Shown: positions 1-11,039, counted from the stretch's first letter. The stretch: DNA of 64,000 nt from Macrosoma leucophasiata (GCA_036365455.1 JAWQUS010000020.1:8963001-9027000), one strand, 5' to 3'. Notes: generated from the sequence alone by a model not told the origin. Program-made: numbers and translations.

Positions 1-7
1 TTTTCAG

Positions 8-173
8 AACGAATAACCCCACACCTATGCAGCAGTTACCGAACTATCCAGCCGGTGGCGCTGCTATGAATAATCAACCAAAGAACCAACAAGCGAGAGG
101 AAATGTGGCTGCTGTCGAACCATACAATCACGTTCCACATGCGCAGAGCCTGAGCCATAATACAAACTTCCAG
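8..173 (+). CDS. ASPP: ASPP exon a (first visible)
   Basis: TTTTCAG at 1-7 looks like a splice acceptor, and CAG|GTATAT gives the donor after 173. It ends in phase 0. Content is Gln/Asn/Pro-rich ([18 protein letters not shown]). The frame is also open to position 3, so the exon could instead continue upstream of the window. Confidence 0.75.
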
Positions 174-3100
174 GTATATATTACTCTCACTTGTCATGAT
201 TGCAACTAACTTTCATTAAATTCTTTAAGAATCTCTGTACATATCATAACATTATTTTCAGGCCATGAAACAAAATGTAATACAAAATAATGTGCCATTA
301 AAACAACTAACGCAAAGTGACAACATGCAGACGCATTTATCCCAACAAGAAACGCATTTTTTGCAGCAAAAACAAATGATGAATCAAATGTACAATGGCA
401 ACTACCCTCACATGCCACCTCCGCAAGATAGTCAGTTTCCAGGTCAAGGACAGTACCCAAACAAACACGAGGTTAATGCCTTCAGTCATATTCAACAAGG
501 AATCACAAATACCTACGATCAAAAGTCTATTTTCGATCACATGAGCAAATATTCGGAATATCCCAAACAACCTCAGTACAGCCCAAACAGTACAAGCAGT
601 TCGAATAGCAATCAAACTGGAAAAGAAATAAAAATAAATGAGCAGGAATTTCCACCAGAATTTGCTGCGAGTAAATCTGATTCTAAGTACCAGACATTGC
701 CATATAACATTAAGTTCCCCCAGAGTGCAAACGGTAAAGTCAAACAACCGGAAGTCAATGGAAAAGGCACTGAGTGTCAAGACGCAAAAAATCCACAGAA
801 TGCGGCAAATATTAACCATATGACGGTACATTCGACACCGCTTTCGGTTGTGAATAAAAGTTTGGCAACACCCCTTAGCCAAACGGAACAGGCATATCAG
901 CAGGAACACACATATCAATTACAAAAATCGGACTCTTCTAGTAGGTGTAACCAGGAAGGGAAAGAAAATCATGCATATCCACAGAATACTAGGTTAAGTC
1001 AAAGTAATAGTCAAAGTAATGAGGGGTCAAAAAACAATGGAAAGAATCAACAGGGTAATGTGTTAAAGGGTAGCTCTCCAAGCCTGCTATCAAACACAAC
1101 TTCAGCTAGCAGTTCTATAGGATTTGGGGTAAGTTTATCTATCTACTCATTAATCTCATTAGTCAGTTATTTTATTACAAATCATTTTACTAACATCATA
1201 CACTCGTACAATAACGGGCAATATATACGGTCAACTACTATAAAAATACTATTTCACCTTCCTTTGAAATACTTATTGAAATAAAATTATGTACGGTAAC
1301 AGTACTGTATTCATAAAGTACAAAGTTTAATTATCCTAAAGTATAAGTAACTATCTTCATATTTTTTCTGGGTGATGCGTATACTTGACTCGTGATTGTG
1401 CACATTTTGTTAGCAGTTCAGAAATCACTTATCCGCTTATTTCATTATATTGCTTTCCATGTTATTCACCTGTACATAGCATCATCATTCATTACAGAAA
1501 CCCGTATCGAGTGTAGCACCTACATCGGTTCAGGTCTCAAGTGGCAAACCATCACCCATATACCAGACATCCTCCACAAAGATTCAACCTGTTCAACCAC
1601 AAACAGTTCAGACCCAAAGTATTTCTGTACCATCATCAAATCACGTAGTTAGTAACATGACGAATTCCCAACCCCAGATCGTTAGAAACACGGCTTCTGG
1701 ACTCTCAAGTAGTACGGCGAGTTCTAACTTCGGCGGTCAAAATTCATCACAAAGTATCTTACTGTCACCACCCCAAAGCGCCAGTACACCTTTGTCTACA
1801 CCCGATGTTAGCGGCTCTGATAAGTCACCAAAACCAGCACTACCTCCTAAACCTACCATAAAGGTACGAATTGTTTATTTTGCAATTTAGTATTTAAACT
1901 TGCTTGATAATTCGGTAATAATGCGATTTTCTAATTATATCTTGGATCTAGGATTTATCGAAGACCGAGATTTAAACCTATTCTTTATTATGACATACAT
2001 AGACTACTACAAATTAACTCTTTCTCAGTCTATAATCATCACAATCTTGATCACTCATGCGATCAACATTTTATGACGCTCCTCTATGTTCTGCTAAGCC
2101 GCAAGACTTTATTGCTTTTACGCATACGGAAAGCTTAGAAATAAAATATGAATTTCCTTCTAGATTATTGTTAAAAAAATATACTATTTCCATTGAGAAC
2201 ATACTTATTTCAACTTTCAGACGCCACCACGCCAATCAGTGAATAACGATATAGGCTTTAATCAGTCATCAGAGACTACCCACAATATACCAGAATCATC
2301 AAACGACAGTGAACCACAGCAAAATCAAAAAGATAACAGCAATGGTAACAGCAGTAACGAAATGATTATCAAAGCACGACCATTGACAATAAGAAAACCA
2401 CCATTGAGTGAGCAGCCTAAATTGAAAAATATCAATAATGCTAAAAACGGTATAAGCGTCAGTATGAACAGACGAATCGAAATGCCACCAGCATTTTTAT
2501 TCCCTGAGATGGATCACTTAACCCTCGATTCTGCGCCCAGTGAAATGCAGAATGGTTTGAAAGAGAAGATGAAGGCGAAAGATGAAGTTGATAGGTGTTT
2601 AAACAATAACATATCTTTAAGTTCTAATGAAAGACAGGAGGACAGTAAAGATAATGTTGTGTCAGATATAACGGAACAGATAAGTTCCGTGGATTTGAAC
2701 GGTCAGGATTCTCAGAGATCTGAGAATGTGCTGAGGCGGTCAAAGAAGGGTAATTTGAAGCAGGGAGGGAAGGCTCCACTCACGAGGCGAGTTAGCTTCG
2801 ATCCTCTCGCGTTGCTGTTAGATGCTAGTTTAGAAGGAGAGTTGGAGTTGGTGAAGAAAACTGCAACACAGGTATGCTTTTTACAATTAATTGTAACTTT
2901 TACATATTGTCTGACTGCACTTGTCAACCGAACAAACCATGCCAATACGGCGATAGTAAATATAATAACGCTGGATGGGCAGCAGCGTTCCGCGATTAAA
3001 CAATCGCCACTGCGACCAACAAGCGTGGAGAGTATGCCACATTCTCCCCTAATGATGCACAACAATGTTTTAAGCGTTTTAATACTGTAAGCCTTATCAA

Positions 3101-6100
3101 CAATTACATGAAACCAAAAATATTTCAATTAAGATGCGATGCCACTGAGGTTTAAGGTGTCATGTCTCTGTGCCAGAAATTAATGGGCCGTTCATTACCA
3201 CCTGATCGGAACACGATATTGCTGAACACTATGATTTGGCGGCAGATAGATTAGGTAATGCAGTGGGGCCTGCGCGCCTGAGACTACACTGGAACTCCAC
3301 CAACTCGTAGTTGGAGTTTTAGTTCATTTAGTAAAATAGTAATAATGTTAAAAATGCTTTTTCAGGTGCAAAATGCGAGTGCTGCAAATGACGAAGGAAT
3401 AACCGCTCTTCACAATGCCATCTGTGCAGGTCACTTCGAAATCGTTAAGTAAGTATAATTATAAGAGTAAATATTGTTAAAATTTGAAAATCTTTAAAAT
3501 TTAGCGTTTTTTTTTGTGAATATACCCAACGAAATTAATATAATCGATTCAAAATCTTTGAATTCCGTAGGTATCGATAACGATAACAATTAATTGATGG
3601 AATCCGTTCTGGAAAAATCTTATGTTTTTCCTTAAACAGGTTGAAATTTTTATGGTTGTATTCAGTAGTAACATCGAAACATAAGACTTAAAAAAAGTTT
3701 TTGATGCTTTAAAAAGTTTTAAATGTAAATTAGTTGTATATGAAACTCACATTAACAAATGTTATTAATATTGTTTTCATAATAAAGATTATTGTTTTCA
3801 TTTTACTTAAGTTACAAGACGAAGTGTGAAGATGTAGTGAAAGTTTGACTACACCTAGGTAAAATCAAACGAGTAATGATCTCGAAATCGTTTCCATATT
3901 CAATATTATTCAGAATCAGGTGCACGGGGACTTTTTTGCTAAATAAGTCGTAATTGTTATTGGAACGTAACTTCACGCCTGCAATACCCGAAGGGGTAGG
4001 CAGAGGTAAATGCATGCATTCAAGCATACATGCAAACACCCACGATTCGCCGGTTACGTTTTTGGCCCATGTAACAGGTGGCGAGCCTGTTGACATCTCC
4101 GGGCACATAACCAAACTTCGAGGTACTGGGAAATTTCCAGAAAATGGAAAAAGCCAAATAGAACCAGAGATAAGAGACTTTACACCATTATCTCTGATAA
4201 CCTCCTACCCGGGAAGCGAACCCAGGACCTCAGCGTAGTAGTAGTGACCTGCTACCACTAGGCTACCGAGGCAGTTTGTTATTGGAGCACGATTGAATCT
4301 AGACTAGGTCTCGAGTAGAGCCGCCTACGAAAGCTCCGCTGTCTTGCTTGAACCTATGCGCGCGGCCTATCTTAAAACAAGAGAGCGAAGCGTTTCAACA
4401 ACAATTAGGACAACGGAATTAGGTCTCGGGAGTCAGGTCGATCCAAATTTCACCAAAAATATCTATTGATCGGTTGTTATACGTGAATTATTACAGATTC
4501 CTCGTGGAGCTCGGTTGCGACGTAAATGCGCAAGACTCAGACGGTTGGACGCCTTTACATTGCGCTGCTTCGTGCAACAACCTTCCTATGGTGCGGTTTC
4601 TCGTCGACAATGGTAAGCGTCGTTGCATCACCTTGATAAAGTTATAACCTCCTCCCCTTTTTTTCGGGACTTCAGTAGAAAATGGATCCCTATGGCAAAT
4701 ATCCAGTGTTACATCGCCAACGACGGAGTTCGCGGATGTAGGTTCCGCATTACCTAGATAAGGTATTTGCCGCTAAATGGCAGTGTTACTGGCAATTCTT
4801 ACTGGTGGTAGAGCTCTAGTGACGGAGCTCGCAGGCGTAGGCACCACCGCATTACCTAATATAATAGGTTGGGGAAAAAGTCTTTTCGCATTATAGTATG
4901 TATGAACTTGTAATAAAATCTCTTTGGCTGTAGTATTTGTATCTGGCTGGTTTTGGTATCATTGAAAGTTAAAATTTTAAAGAACATAATTCCAAATTCA
5001 AATTAGTCAAATGTGTGATTTTCATTTGTTTTTCGTACTGGCAAGATGAGTGAATCTAATGAAGAAATTCGATACATTTTAAAATTTTACTACGAAAAAG
5101 ATAAAAATGCAACGCAAACCGCGAAAAAAATTTGCGATGTTTATGGACCTAGTGCAGTGTCTGTGAGAGTAGCACAAATTTGGTTTAAGTGTTTTCAATC
5201 CGGAAATTTTGATGTCGGATAAAATGGATGCCATTTTTGAAAAAGTGGAGCAAAATCGACATATCAGTAGTTACGACGTAGCTGAAGAACTGAGAATTGA
5301 TCACAAAACAGTTTTGGCGCATTTGAAAAAAGCTGGGTACAAAAAAAGCTCGATATTTGGGTACCTCACGAGCTCACTGAAAGAAACCTAATGAACCGTG
5401 TACTCATTTGTGATTCTTTATTACGACGTAATGAAACCGAATCATTTTTGAAGAAGCTGATAACTGGTGATGAAACGTGGATCACGTACGACAAGAACGT
5501 GCGAAAAAGGTCGTGGTCAAAGGCCGGTCAGGCTTCACAGACTGTGGCGAAATCCGGGTTAACTCGCAATAAGGTGATGTTGTGTGTGTGGTGGGATTGG
5601 AAGGGCCATTATTCATTATGGGCTATTACCACCAGGCAGGACTATCGATTCTGAACTCTACTGCAAACAACTGATGAGATTAAAGCAAGAAGTTGAGAGA
5701 AAGCGGCCGGAATTGATCAACAGAAGGGGTGTGGTGTTTCATCATGATAACGCTAGACCTCACACATCTATAGCCACTCAGCAAAAATTAAGAGAGTTTG
5801 GCTGGGAGGTGTTAATGCATCCGCCGTATAATCCTGACCTTGCACCTTCAGATTTCCACCTGTTTCGGTCTCTTCAGAATTCTTTATGCAATGTTAGGTT
5901 AACATCACGAGAGGACTGCCAAATCCACTTGTCGCGGTATTTTGATGAGAAGTCCCAAAATTTTTATAGCAATGGGATCATGTCCCTACCTACAAGATGG
6001 CAAAAGGTTATCGAACAAAATGGTACATACATACTTTAGTTAAATTTAAATAAACTATATTAAAAAATGTTTTGAATTATCTTAAAAAATGCGAAGAAAC

Positions 6101-9100
6101 TTTTTCCCCAACCTATCGTGTTCTGGTCAGGTGGTAATGTACGACCCTGTAATTTCCGGCACAGAGGCATAACACCTTAGGCCTCAGGAGTGGTAACGCA
6201 TTTGCATTTTGACCTTGGTCTTTGTGTGGGTGTCTATAGGCTGCAGTTATCACTAAACATCAATGTGAACTGCATGCTTGTTTGCCACTACCACAACATA
6301 AAAAAAAGTGTTCAGCGTTACCGTGTTCCGGTCAGGTGGTAATGTACGGACTGTAACTTCTGGCACAGAGCTTCAGATGTGTAACAACTTTGACCTCAGG
6401 AGTGGCAACGCATCTCGTTACTGACCATCAATGTAAACTGTATGTATGTTTGCCGATTCATGACTCAAATCAGAAAAAAATCTGCCGCGTTGTCAAACCT
6501 GCCACATAAACATGGATCCTTAAGTATCCCATGGATATATTATTATTCTGTTGATAGACAGGAATACGCGTCTATGCCAGTAGCTTCTTTAGATCTATTT
6601 CATCAATAAAAGTATACCGAACTCAGCACTTAGGGCCTCTTAAATGTTCTGAATTAGGTAGAGAAAGATTCAACCAAACGTGCTGAATAATTTCAAATCT
6701 CCCTATTAATGTGTTAAAAAGGTGCACTGTATTAATAAAAAAACGCTATTACTACTGGTTAATTACAGCTTTAAATTTAATAAGAAGAACGTTTAAAGAA
6801 AATCGAGTTCGGATCATAAGAAGACCTGAGATGCTTATTATATAAAGTCGTTTCATACTTTCATGTCATTTTTTTCAGGTGCTTGCATATTTGCAACTAC
6901 ATTGTCTGACCATGAAACAGCTGCTGAGAAATGTGAAGAAGACGAAGAAGGATTTGATGGCTGCTCTGAATATTTATATAGTAAGTATAGACATAATCGA
7001 CACACTTATAATCTGGATTCCGAACTTCTTACGTAAGAAAATAATACTTATTCAATAAATGTAAAATTTATGATCGTACCAATTTTAAATACGGGAACAA
7101 CGCTATCTAGCGGAATTTTCCTTCAATGTTATAAAATACAGACTATTTAGTGAAAAGCGTGCAAACATTTGGACCTGTTTCGAAAAGGATGTCGTAATTG
7201 CTTTGAGACGAATGTGATAGATGGCAGTAGCATCTAACCATTCATATTTTAAAGGGGAAATTAGATATTCTACTGATATACTTTTTACATTAGTTTATTA
7301 CATTTAGTTTTATCTTAGTGATATTCTTGACTTCACATATTTTTTTTATCTTGTTTGACATGTATATGAATTGTTATTCGCTTTAATTTATTTTGTTTGT
7401 TTTTGACGTGTCATAAGAGGTGCCTGTCACCCTAAATGAATAAATGAGTTTCTGATTCTGATTCTGATTCAAAGATTTTTATCTAACAACTAGTTGATTC
7501 GGCAAACTTCGTATTGCCTCAGCCTCAGAATGAATTAATGTGTCAAAGATTTGATAGATACGAACTATTTGTATAGGAAAATGAAATGTGGTTTTTACTA
7601 TTTCCCTTCAATTCCTACATATTTTCTTACCTTTAAAACCTTCCCTGGACTTCCAAAAATCACTCAAAACCAAAATTAGCCAAATCGGTAAAGCCGATCT
7701 CGAGTTTTAGCGAGACTAACGAACAGCAATTGTTTTTTATATATATAGATAAGATTTAAGATAAGTTTTGTTGCTAGTTACAAAAACGTAATCAAAATTA
7801 ACTAACATAACTTAAAATGGTCGAGGAGGGCAATGGCTGGCATATGCGTCATACTCGTGAACGAGTGCTGTTGGTGGGAACTGGTCTGTTCTGGTTTGCA
7901 GAAGCTACATCACATTTAGTAGATAGTAGTTTATTTGCATCTATGCTAAAGACGTTCACATTATTTGATTTTTCACGATTATCTGTACTAGATTTAAGAT
8001 CTCATTTAAAAGAGCTCTTACTGAGTTTGTTGGGTAGCGTTCTTCTCAGTAGTGACTGCACTTGAAACTCTGCTAAGTGAATAACTTTGATCTTGACGAA
8101 TAAGTTTTTCTTTTTCTTCATTTATCATCATTGAAGGAACTGAAAAATTTTGTGATTATTATGTTTTAACCAAGTAGTTTAAATTCTAATTTTTCATTTA
8201 CTATTAATATATGATTTTGCTTTTAATTTATGTCATGGTTATTCACTCTAGGTATTTTATGATTTATTGACGTTTTGAAAGTATCTGTAAAGATCTATTC
8301 GAAATAAAAATATTTTCTATATACTTATTTTAGTAAATATTTAAATATCAATACCTAGCAATACATTGACTTAAGGTGGCTAACTTAAAAAAAAAACATG
8401 CCCAGAACTTGCCATACACCATCAACTCCTACTGTACTATATAAACCAAGAGTAACCTATAACCTGCATATAAATTTATATATGTTTTTACTGCTGGTAG
8501 AGCTCCAGTGACGGAGCTCGCGGGCGTAGGCACCACCGCATTACCTAATATACTTGCCGCTAAATGGTAGTGTTTAGTACTATCGTGTACCGGTCAGGTG
8601 GTAATGTACGGCCCTGTAATTACTGACACAGAGGCATAATACCTTAGGCATCAGGAGTGGTAACGCATCTGCATTTTGGTCTTTGTGTGGGTGTCTATAG
8701 GCTGCAGTCATCACTTAACATCAATGTGAACTGCATGCTTGTTTGCCACTTCCATTACATAAAAAGAAAAAAAAATAACCATTTCCTTTCATTCCAGGTG
8801 TCCAAGAAAAGCTTGGCATAATGAACAACGGCCTAGTTTACTCTGTATTCTCATACACGGCCTCGCGCGGTGACGAACTTTCGTTTGAGACCGGCGCGAG
8901 GCTGCAGGTACTGAGGAAGGGAGACGACAACGAACGGGAATGGTGGTGGTGCAGGGACGATGCGGGACAAGAGGGTTATGTGCCTAGGAACTTGCTTGGG
9001 GTGAGTAACACAATTTACAATCATCTTCTTTGGCAAACAAAAAAAGTTGCACCAACACCCTTCTGTAGAGCTTATTAAAGAAATAAGCCCATTCGGCTTA

Positions 9101-9726
9101 TCTCTTTAATAAGCATAATGATAAATTTAATATAAATAATCTGTGGTACAATGATTGTAAACGAATATTAGTCAAAGAACTTGAAACTCTGGGATATAAC
9201 CAAATAGAGGATTTATTATTTAAGAGTGGATATTAAAGTATATCACACACACACACACACATATCTTCTAAACTTTAGGTTATCAGTAAGTTTACTATCT
9301 AATGTTCTGGTTAGTATGTATACATGTTAAAGAAATAAACTATTACATTTTTTTATTTTATTATAAACACGCATGCAGTTCACCTTGATGTTAAGTGATG
9401 ACTGCAGTCTATAGACACTTACACAAAGACCCGAGGTCAAAATGCAGATGCCCAACCTGCCCTTCCCTCTAGCCAAACTACCCCCCTCTATGTTGTCGAC
9501 TGACGACGCCCTTGAGTCGGGCAAACTTTCAGAAAATGGAACAACTCCAATAAAACCAGAGATAATGGCTTTTACACTGCTATCTCTGATAGTCCCCGAC
9601 CCGGGAATCGAACCCAGGATCCCAGCGTAGTAGTGGTAGTGGCCTGCCACCATTAGAGGTTTATTAAAATTGTTTTTTATTTGTTTGTTTCAGTTATATC
9701 CAAGAGTAACCACACAGCAGGAGTAA
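8..9726 (+). CDS. ASPP: ASPP (apoptosis-stimulating of p53 protein family), 3' nine exons, 5'-partial
   Basis: Nine exons join in frame: 8-173, 262-1128, 1498-1863, 2221-2871, 3366-3448, 4497-4612, 6879-6980, 8798-9000, 9694-9726. They give about 861 residues ending at TAA 9724-9726. The first ~680 residues are low-complexity and rich in Gln, Asn and Ser, with a proline patch (LPPKP) at the end of the third exon. Then follow [18 protein letters not shown], two ankyrin repeats ([29 protein letters not shown]), a capping segment ([20 protein letters not shown]) and an SH3 domain ending [15 protein letters not shown]. This order is diagnostic of ASPP1/ASPP2/iASPP. Family knowledge: vertebrate ASPPs bind p53, PP1 and Bcl-2-family proteins through this C-terminus; Drosophila ASPP works with RASSF8 at adherens junctions and on Csk. 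The start codon is upstream of the window. Its downstream neighbour PSMA3 is convergent. Identity is very secure; the function in this insect is inferred. Confidence 0.95.
262..1128 (+). CDS. ASPP: ASPP exon b
   Basis: Acceptor ATTTTCAG at 254-261; donor GGG|GTAAGT after 1128. It is 289 codons, phase 0 at both ends. The protein is a Gln/Asn/Ser-rich stretch with no globular domain visible, as in the disordered middle of ASPP proteins. The frame runs on to 1284 only by reading into the intron. Confidence 0.88.
1498..1863 (+). CDS. ASPP: ASPP exon c (proline patch)
   Basis: Acceptor ATTACAG at 1491-1497; donor AAG|GTACGA after 1863. It is 122 codons, phase 0 at both ends. Ser/Thr/Gln-rich, ending in [16 protein letters not shown], a candidate SH3-binding proline patch. 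The in-frame ATG at 1657 is internal, not a start. Confidence 0.88.
2221..2871 (+). CDS. ASPP: ASPP exon d (RVSF motif)
   Basis: Acceptor CAACTTTCAG ending at 2220; donor ACACAG|GTATGC after 2871. It is 217 codons, phase 0. The end encodes [21 protein letters not shown], the conserved block that precedes the ankyrin repeats in ASPPs. The R-V-S-F codons lie at 2788-2799. Confidence 0.93.
2915..3030 (+). repeat. Family G repeat fragment in ASPP intron
   Basis: The stretch around GGATGGGCAGCAGCG with a following CGCCACTGCGA resembles 30040-30130 in the same order. It sits directly after the exon d donor. The identity of the element is unknown. Confidence 0.5.
3130..3318 (-). mobile_element. Family A SINE-like copy, degenerate
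   Basis: Reverse complement shows the family A order: head with ACTACGAGTT-like arm, GCCGCCAAATC, ACGATA-linked TGTTCCGATCAGGTGG block and the CACAGAGACATGACACC block. Diverged, without the 3' tail. ASPP intron. Confidence 0.65.
3366..3448 (+). CDS. ASPP: ASPP exon e (ankyrin repeat 1)
   Basis: Acceptor TTTTTCAG ends at 3365; donor TTAA|GTAAGT follows 3448. It encodes [20 protein letters not shown] and leaves two bases (AA) that complete a Lys codon in the next exon. Confidence 0.95.
3966..4272 (-). mobile_element. Family B tRNA-derived SINE
   Basis: On the minus strand it begins GCCTCGGTAGCCTAGTGGTA (A-box-like) followed by GGGTTCGCTTCCC (B-box-like), the order of a tRNA-derived RNA polymerase III promoter. 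The body has TTATCTCTGGTTCTATTTGG and TTTTCCATTTTCTGG and ends near ACCTCTGCC. ASPP intron. Confidence 0.8.
4497..4612 (+). CDS. ASPP: ASPP exon f (ankyrin repeat 2)
   Basis: Acceptor ATTATTACAG ends at 4496; donor AATG|GTAAGC follows 4612. It encodes [20 protein letters not shown] then [18 protein letters not shown], a classic ankyrin repeat with the TPLH turn. It ends with the first base of a Gly codon. Confidence 0.95.
4712..4787 (+). mobile_element. Family A head fragment
   Basis: Contains CGACGGAGTTCGCG, CCGCATTACCTA and TTGCCGCTAAATGGCAGTGTT in family A order, then stops, immediately before a second family A head at 4801. Confidence 0.65.
4867..6113 (+). mobile_element. mariner-like DNA transposon, 1247 bp
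   Basis: Terminal inverted repeats begin GGTTGGGGAAAAAGT at the left and end with its complement ACTTTTTCCCCAACC at the right. TTCGCATT lies inside both. TA dinucleotides flank at 4865-4866 and 6114-6115, as expected of mariner target duplication. It contains a decayed D,D34D transposase and sits inside a family A SINE within an ASPP intron. Confidence 0.93.
5046..6039 (+). pseudogene. mariner transposase, decayed (D,D34D)
   Basis: Begins [18 protein letters not shown] and ends [17 protein letters not shown]. The first frame stops at 5220-5222, where the usual linker between the two helix-turn-helix units is partly deleted. Frameshifts occur near 5345 and near 5610. HTH segment: [20 protein letters not shown]. 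Catalytic Asp candidates lie in [19 protein letters not shown] and LAPSDFHLF; exactly 34 residues separate the second and third, the mariner spacing. No active protein can be made from this copy. Family assignment is secure; it is likely a relic in the ASPP intron with no host role. Confidence 0.93.
6308..6478 (+). mobile_element. Family A copy, 5' truncated, in tandem
   Basis: Starts TGTTCAGCGTTACCGTGTTC directly after the tail of the previous copy, continues with CAGGTGGTAATGTACGG and ends in CAGAAAAAAA. It has internal deletions and substitutions. Confidence 0.75.
6879..6980 (+). CDS. ASPP: ASPP exon g (ankyrin cap)
   Basis: Acceptor TTTTTTCAG ends at 6878; donor TATA|GTAAGT follows 6980. 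It encodes [20 protein letters not shown] and then [13 protein letters not shown], the acidic segment between the ankyrin repeats and SH3 in this family. Confidence 0.94.
7255..7472 (+). repeat. Possible retroelement tail with short TGATTC repeats
   Basis: AT-rich stretch ending AAATGAATAAATGAGTTTC followed by CTGATT repeated three times. This resembles the 3' ends of insect non-LTR elements. No coding part is visible. Confidence 0.35.
7489..7750 (-). repeat. CTAGT-ended interspersed repeat (possible non-autonomous Helitron)
   Basis: Shares GGCTAATTTTGG, CGAGACTAACGAACAGCAATT (either strand) and TTCATATTTTCTTACCTTT with copies near 11.2, 40.9 and 54.2 kb. The minus strand ends in CAACTAGT. 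The class is inferred from the CTAG-T end only. Confidence 0.55.
8489..8775 (+). mobile_element. Family A SINE-like copy, near full length
   Basis: Head TACTGCTGGTAGAGCTCCAG, middle CTATCGTGTACCGGTCAGG, tail ACATCAATGTGAACTGCATG and an A-rich end. It stops only ~22 bases before the ASPP SH3-exon acceptor. Confidence 0.9.
8798..9000 (+). CDS. ASPP: ASPP exon h (SH3 domain)
   Basis: Acceptor TTCATTCCAG ends at 8797; donor GGG|GTGAGT follows 9000. It encodes [11 protein letters not shown] and the SH3 core: ALYDY-like [29 protein letters not shown]. The ATG at 8821 is internal. The exon starts about 20 bases after the oligo-A end of a SINE. Confidence 0.95.
9244..9262. repeat. (CA)n microsatellite
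   Basis: About nine CA units in the last ASPP intron. Confidence 0.85.
9345..9453 (-). mobile_element. Family A tail fragment
   Basis: T-rich start followed by GCATGCAGTTCACCTTGATG and CTATAGACACTTACACAAAGAC on the plus strand: the reverse complement of the family A 3' end. Fused directly to a family B SINE. Confidence 0.75.
9454..9657 (-). mobile_element. Family B tRNA-derived SINE
   Basis: Minus strand carries TGGGTTCGATTCCCGGG (B box) and body TTATCTCTGGTTTTATTGG. The A-box end is worn (CTAATGGTGGCAGG). Last ASPP intron. Confidence 0.75.
9694..9726 (+). CDS. ASPP: ASPP last coding exon
   Basis: Acceptor TTTGTTTCAG ends at 9693. It encodes [10 protein letters not shown] and stop TAA, matching the LYPR end of the SH3 domain in ASPP homologues. 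The 3' UTR follows. Confidence 0.92.
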   Translation, partial: LYPRVTTQQE

Positions 9727-9856
9727 TCAACATAATTTTTAAACACAAGGCTTAAATTATGACCTAAACATGTAAATACAGTTAGTAATTTTTATTTTTT
9801 ATGTATTTATATCACTGTAATCTATTAAATATAGATATTGTATACAATTTTATCAG

Positions 9857-9862
9857 AATAAA
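9857..9862 (+). terminator. Likely ASPP polyadenylation signal
   Basis: AATAAA lies about 130 bases after the ASPP stop codon in AT-rich 3' UTR. The cleavage site is not determined. Confidence 0.55.
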
Positions 9863-10259
9863 AGTATTTTGTAAATATTTAATTAACTAAGTTCAAAACG
9901 AATGAGATTATATTGTACATTTTATAAATAATATGTGAGTCATCATTGTAATAATTGGTTATAAAGTTTGTATTATTATTAGGATATCTGCAAATATTGT
10001 GAAATATTACACATAAATTGACAATACAAAATAATACTATTATGAAACTTTGTTTGCAATCATTTGTCTAATATCCTACTCAACTCAATACTATGTAAGT
10101 ATTCATTAAAATCCAAACTGGATTAGAGTTAAAACTTGGAATCAGTCCAATATTTATTAAAAGCTATCCAATGTCTGTTCTAAACTATTTGAAACAGACG
10201 TACTCCTACCCGCTATGGAGCCCGATGGCAGCGCCACCTACTGAGTCAATAGATTGTGA

Positions 10260-10343
10260 TTTTATGTAATGCAAGTGGCATACAAGCACGCAGTTCACAT
10301 TGATGTTAAGTGATGACTGCAGCCTATACCAAAGACCACGGTG
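10260..10343 (-). mobile_element. Family A tail fragment
   Basis: TTATGTAATG, CGCAGTTCACATTGATGTTA and GATGACTGCAGCCTATA on the plus strand are the reversed family A 3' end. Confidence 0.7.
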
Positions 10344-10344
10344 T

Positions 10345-10445
10345 CATGCCGGAGCATCCCTCGGTGCGTCTTGCGTCTTGCCGCAGCATCCGCGTCACGT
10401 CGCGTCATCTCGCGGCAAAGTGAAGCCGCACTGCTGAGCACTGCC
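10345..10445. other. GC-rich insert between ASPP and PSMA3
   Basis: About 100 bases of high GC with repeated GCGTC and CGTC words follow the family A tail. No ORF or known element was recognised. Confidence 0.4.
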
Positions 10446-10510
10446 ACGTCTCATTTGTGGATAAGGAACAACAGCAGCGTCGGTCAGTAGAAAACGTAAA
10501 AATTTAGTGT

Positions 10511-10570
10511 TTGCATGTATGCATGCATTTACCTCTGCCTATCTCTTCGAGGATTACAGGTGTGAAGCTA
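10511..10570 (+). mobile_element. Family B fragment
   Basis: TGCATGCATTTACCTCTGCC and AGGTGTGAAGCTAAG match the 3' end of family B in sense orientation; the tRNA head is absent. Confidence 0.5.
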
Positions 10571-11039
10571 AGATTATAAAACAGCTTCTAATAAGTTCCA
10601 AGACAGGTAGGTACACGCTAAAAATTGATCTCTATATTTCAACATGTGGCATAGCAGCAACTTACTCGTAGGTAACAGCTAATATACAATTTGGTTATTT
10701 AAAAGATAATGTCTGACTTTGAGGTCCAATTGTTTGGCCTAATACTGCGACGAGTACAATTTTTATTTTGGGAGATGGAAAGCAACTGTGACCGAAATAA
10801 AGAGTCATCTAACCAGAATACGCAGTTGCTAAACCCTACCATTTGGTGGCAGAAGGATGAAATAATGCGGTGGCGCCTAGTCTTGAGCTCCGACACTTAA
10901 ATTACCACCAGAAAAAAAACATAGTGGTAAAAGGAAACTTTTACTTGGGCAACAGGTGTATATTAAATTGATACAGACTTATTTGGATTAGTGCAGATTC
11001 TCAGTGGCACTTTCGGTGTTAAAAATATTTTGTCGTCAT

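Larger units (their letters stand above)
4801..6307 (+). mobile_element. Family A SINE-like copy split by a mariner element
   Basis: The 5' part (4801-4866) carries the head with stem GAGCTC/GGAGCTC and ATTACCTAATATA. The 3' part (6114-6307) resumes at TATCGTGTTCTGGTCAGG and runs to CATAAAAAAAA. The mariner at 4867-6113 lies between. About 28 bases of the usual middle are missing. Confidence 0.85.

Noticed and set aside
337..918. 193-codon minus-strand frame over ASPP exon b
   Set aside because: Antisense shadow of a well-supported coding exon with low-complexity sequence.
7817..8065. 82-codon plus-strand frame in an ASPP intron
   Set aside because: No known motif, and it cannot be spliced in frame with the flanking ankyrin and SH3 exons, which already match homologues without it.
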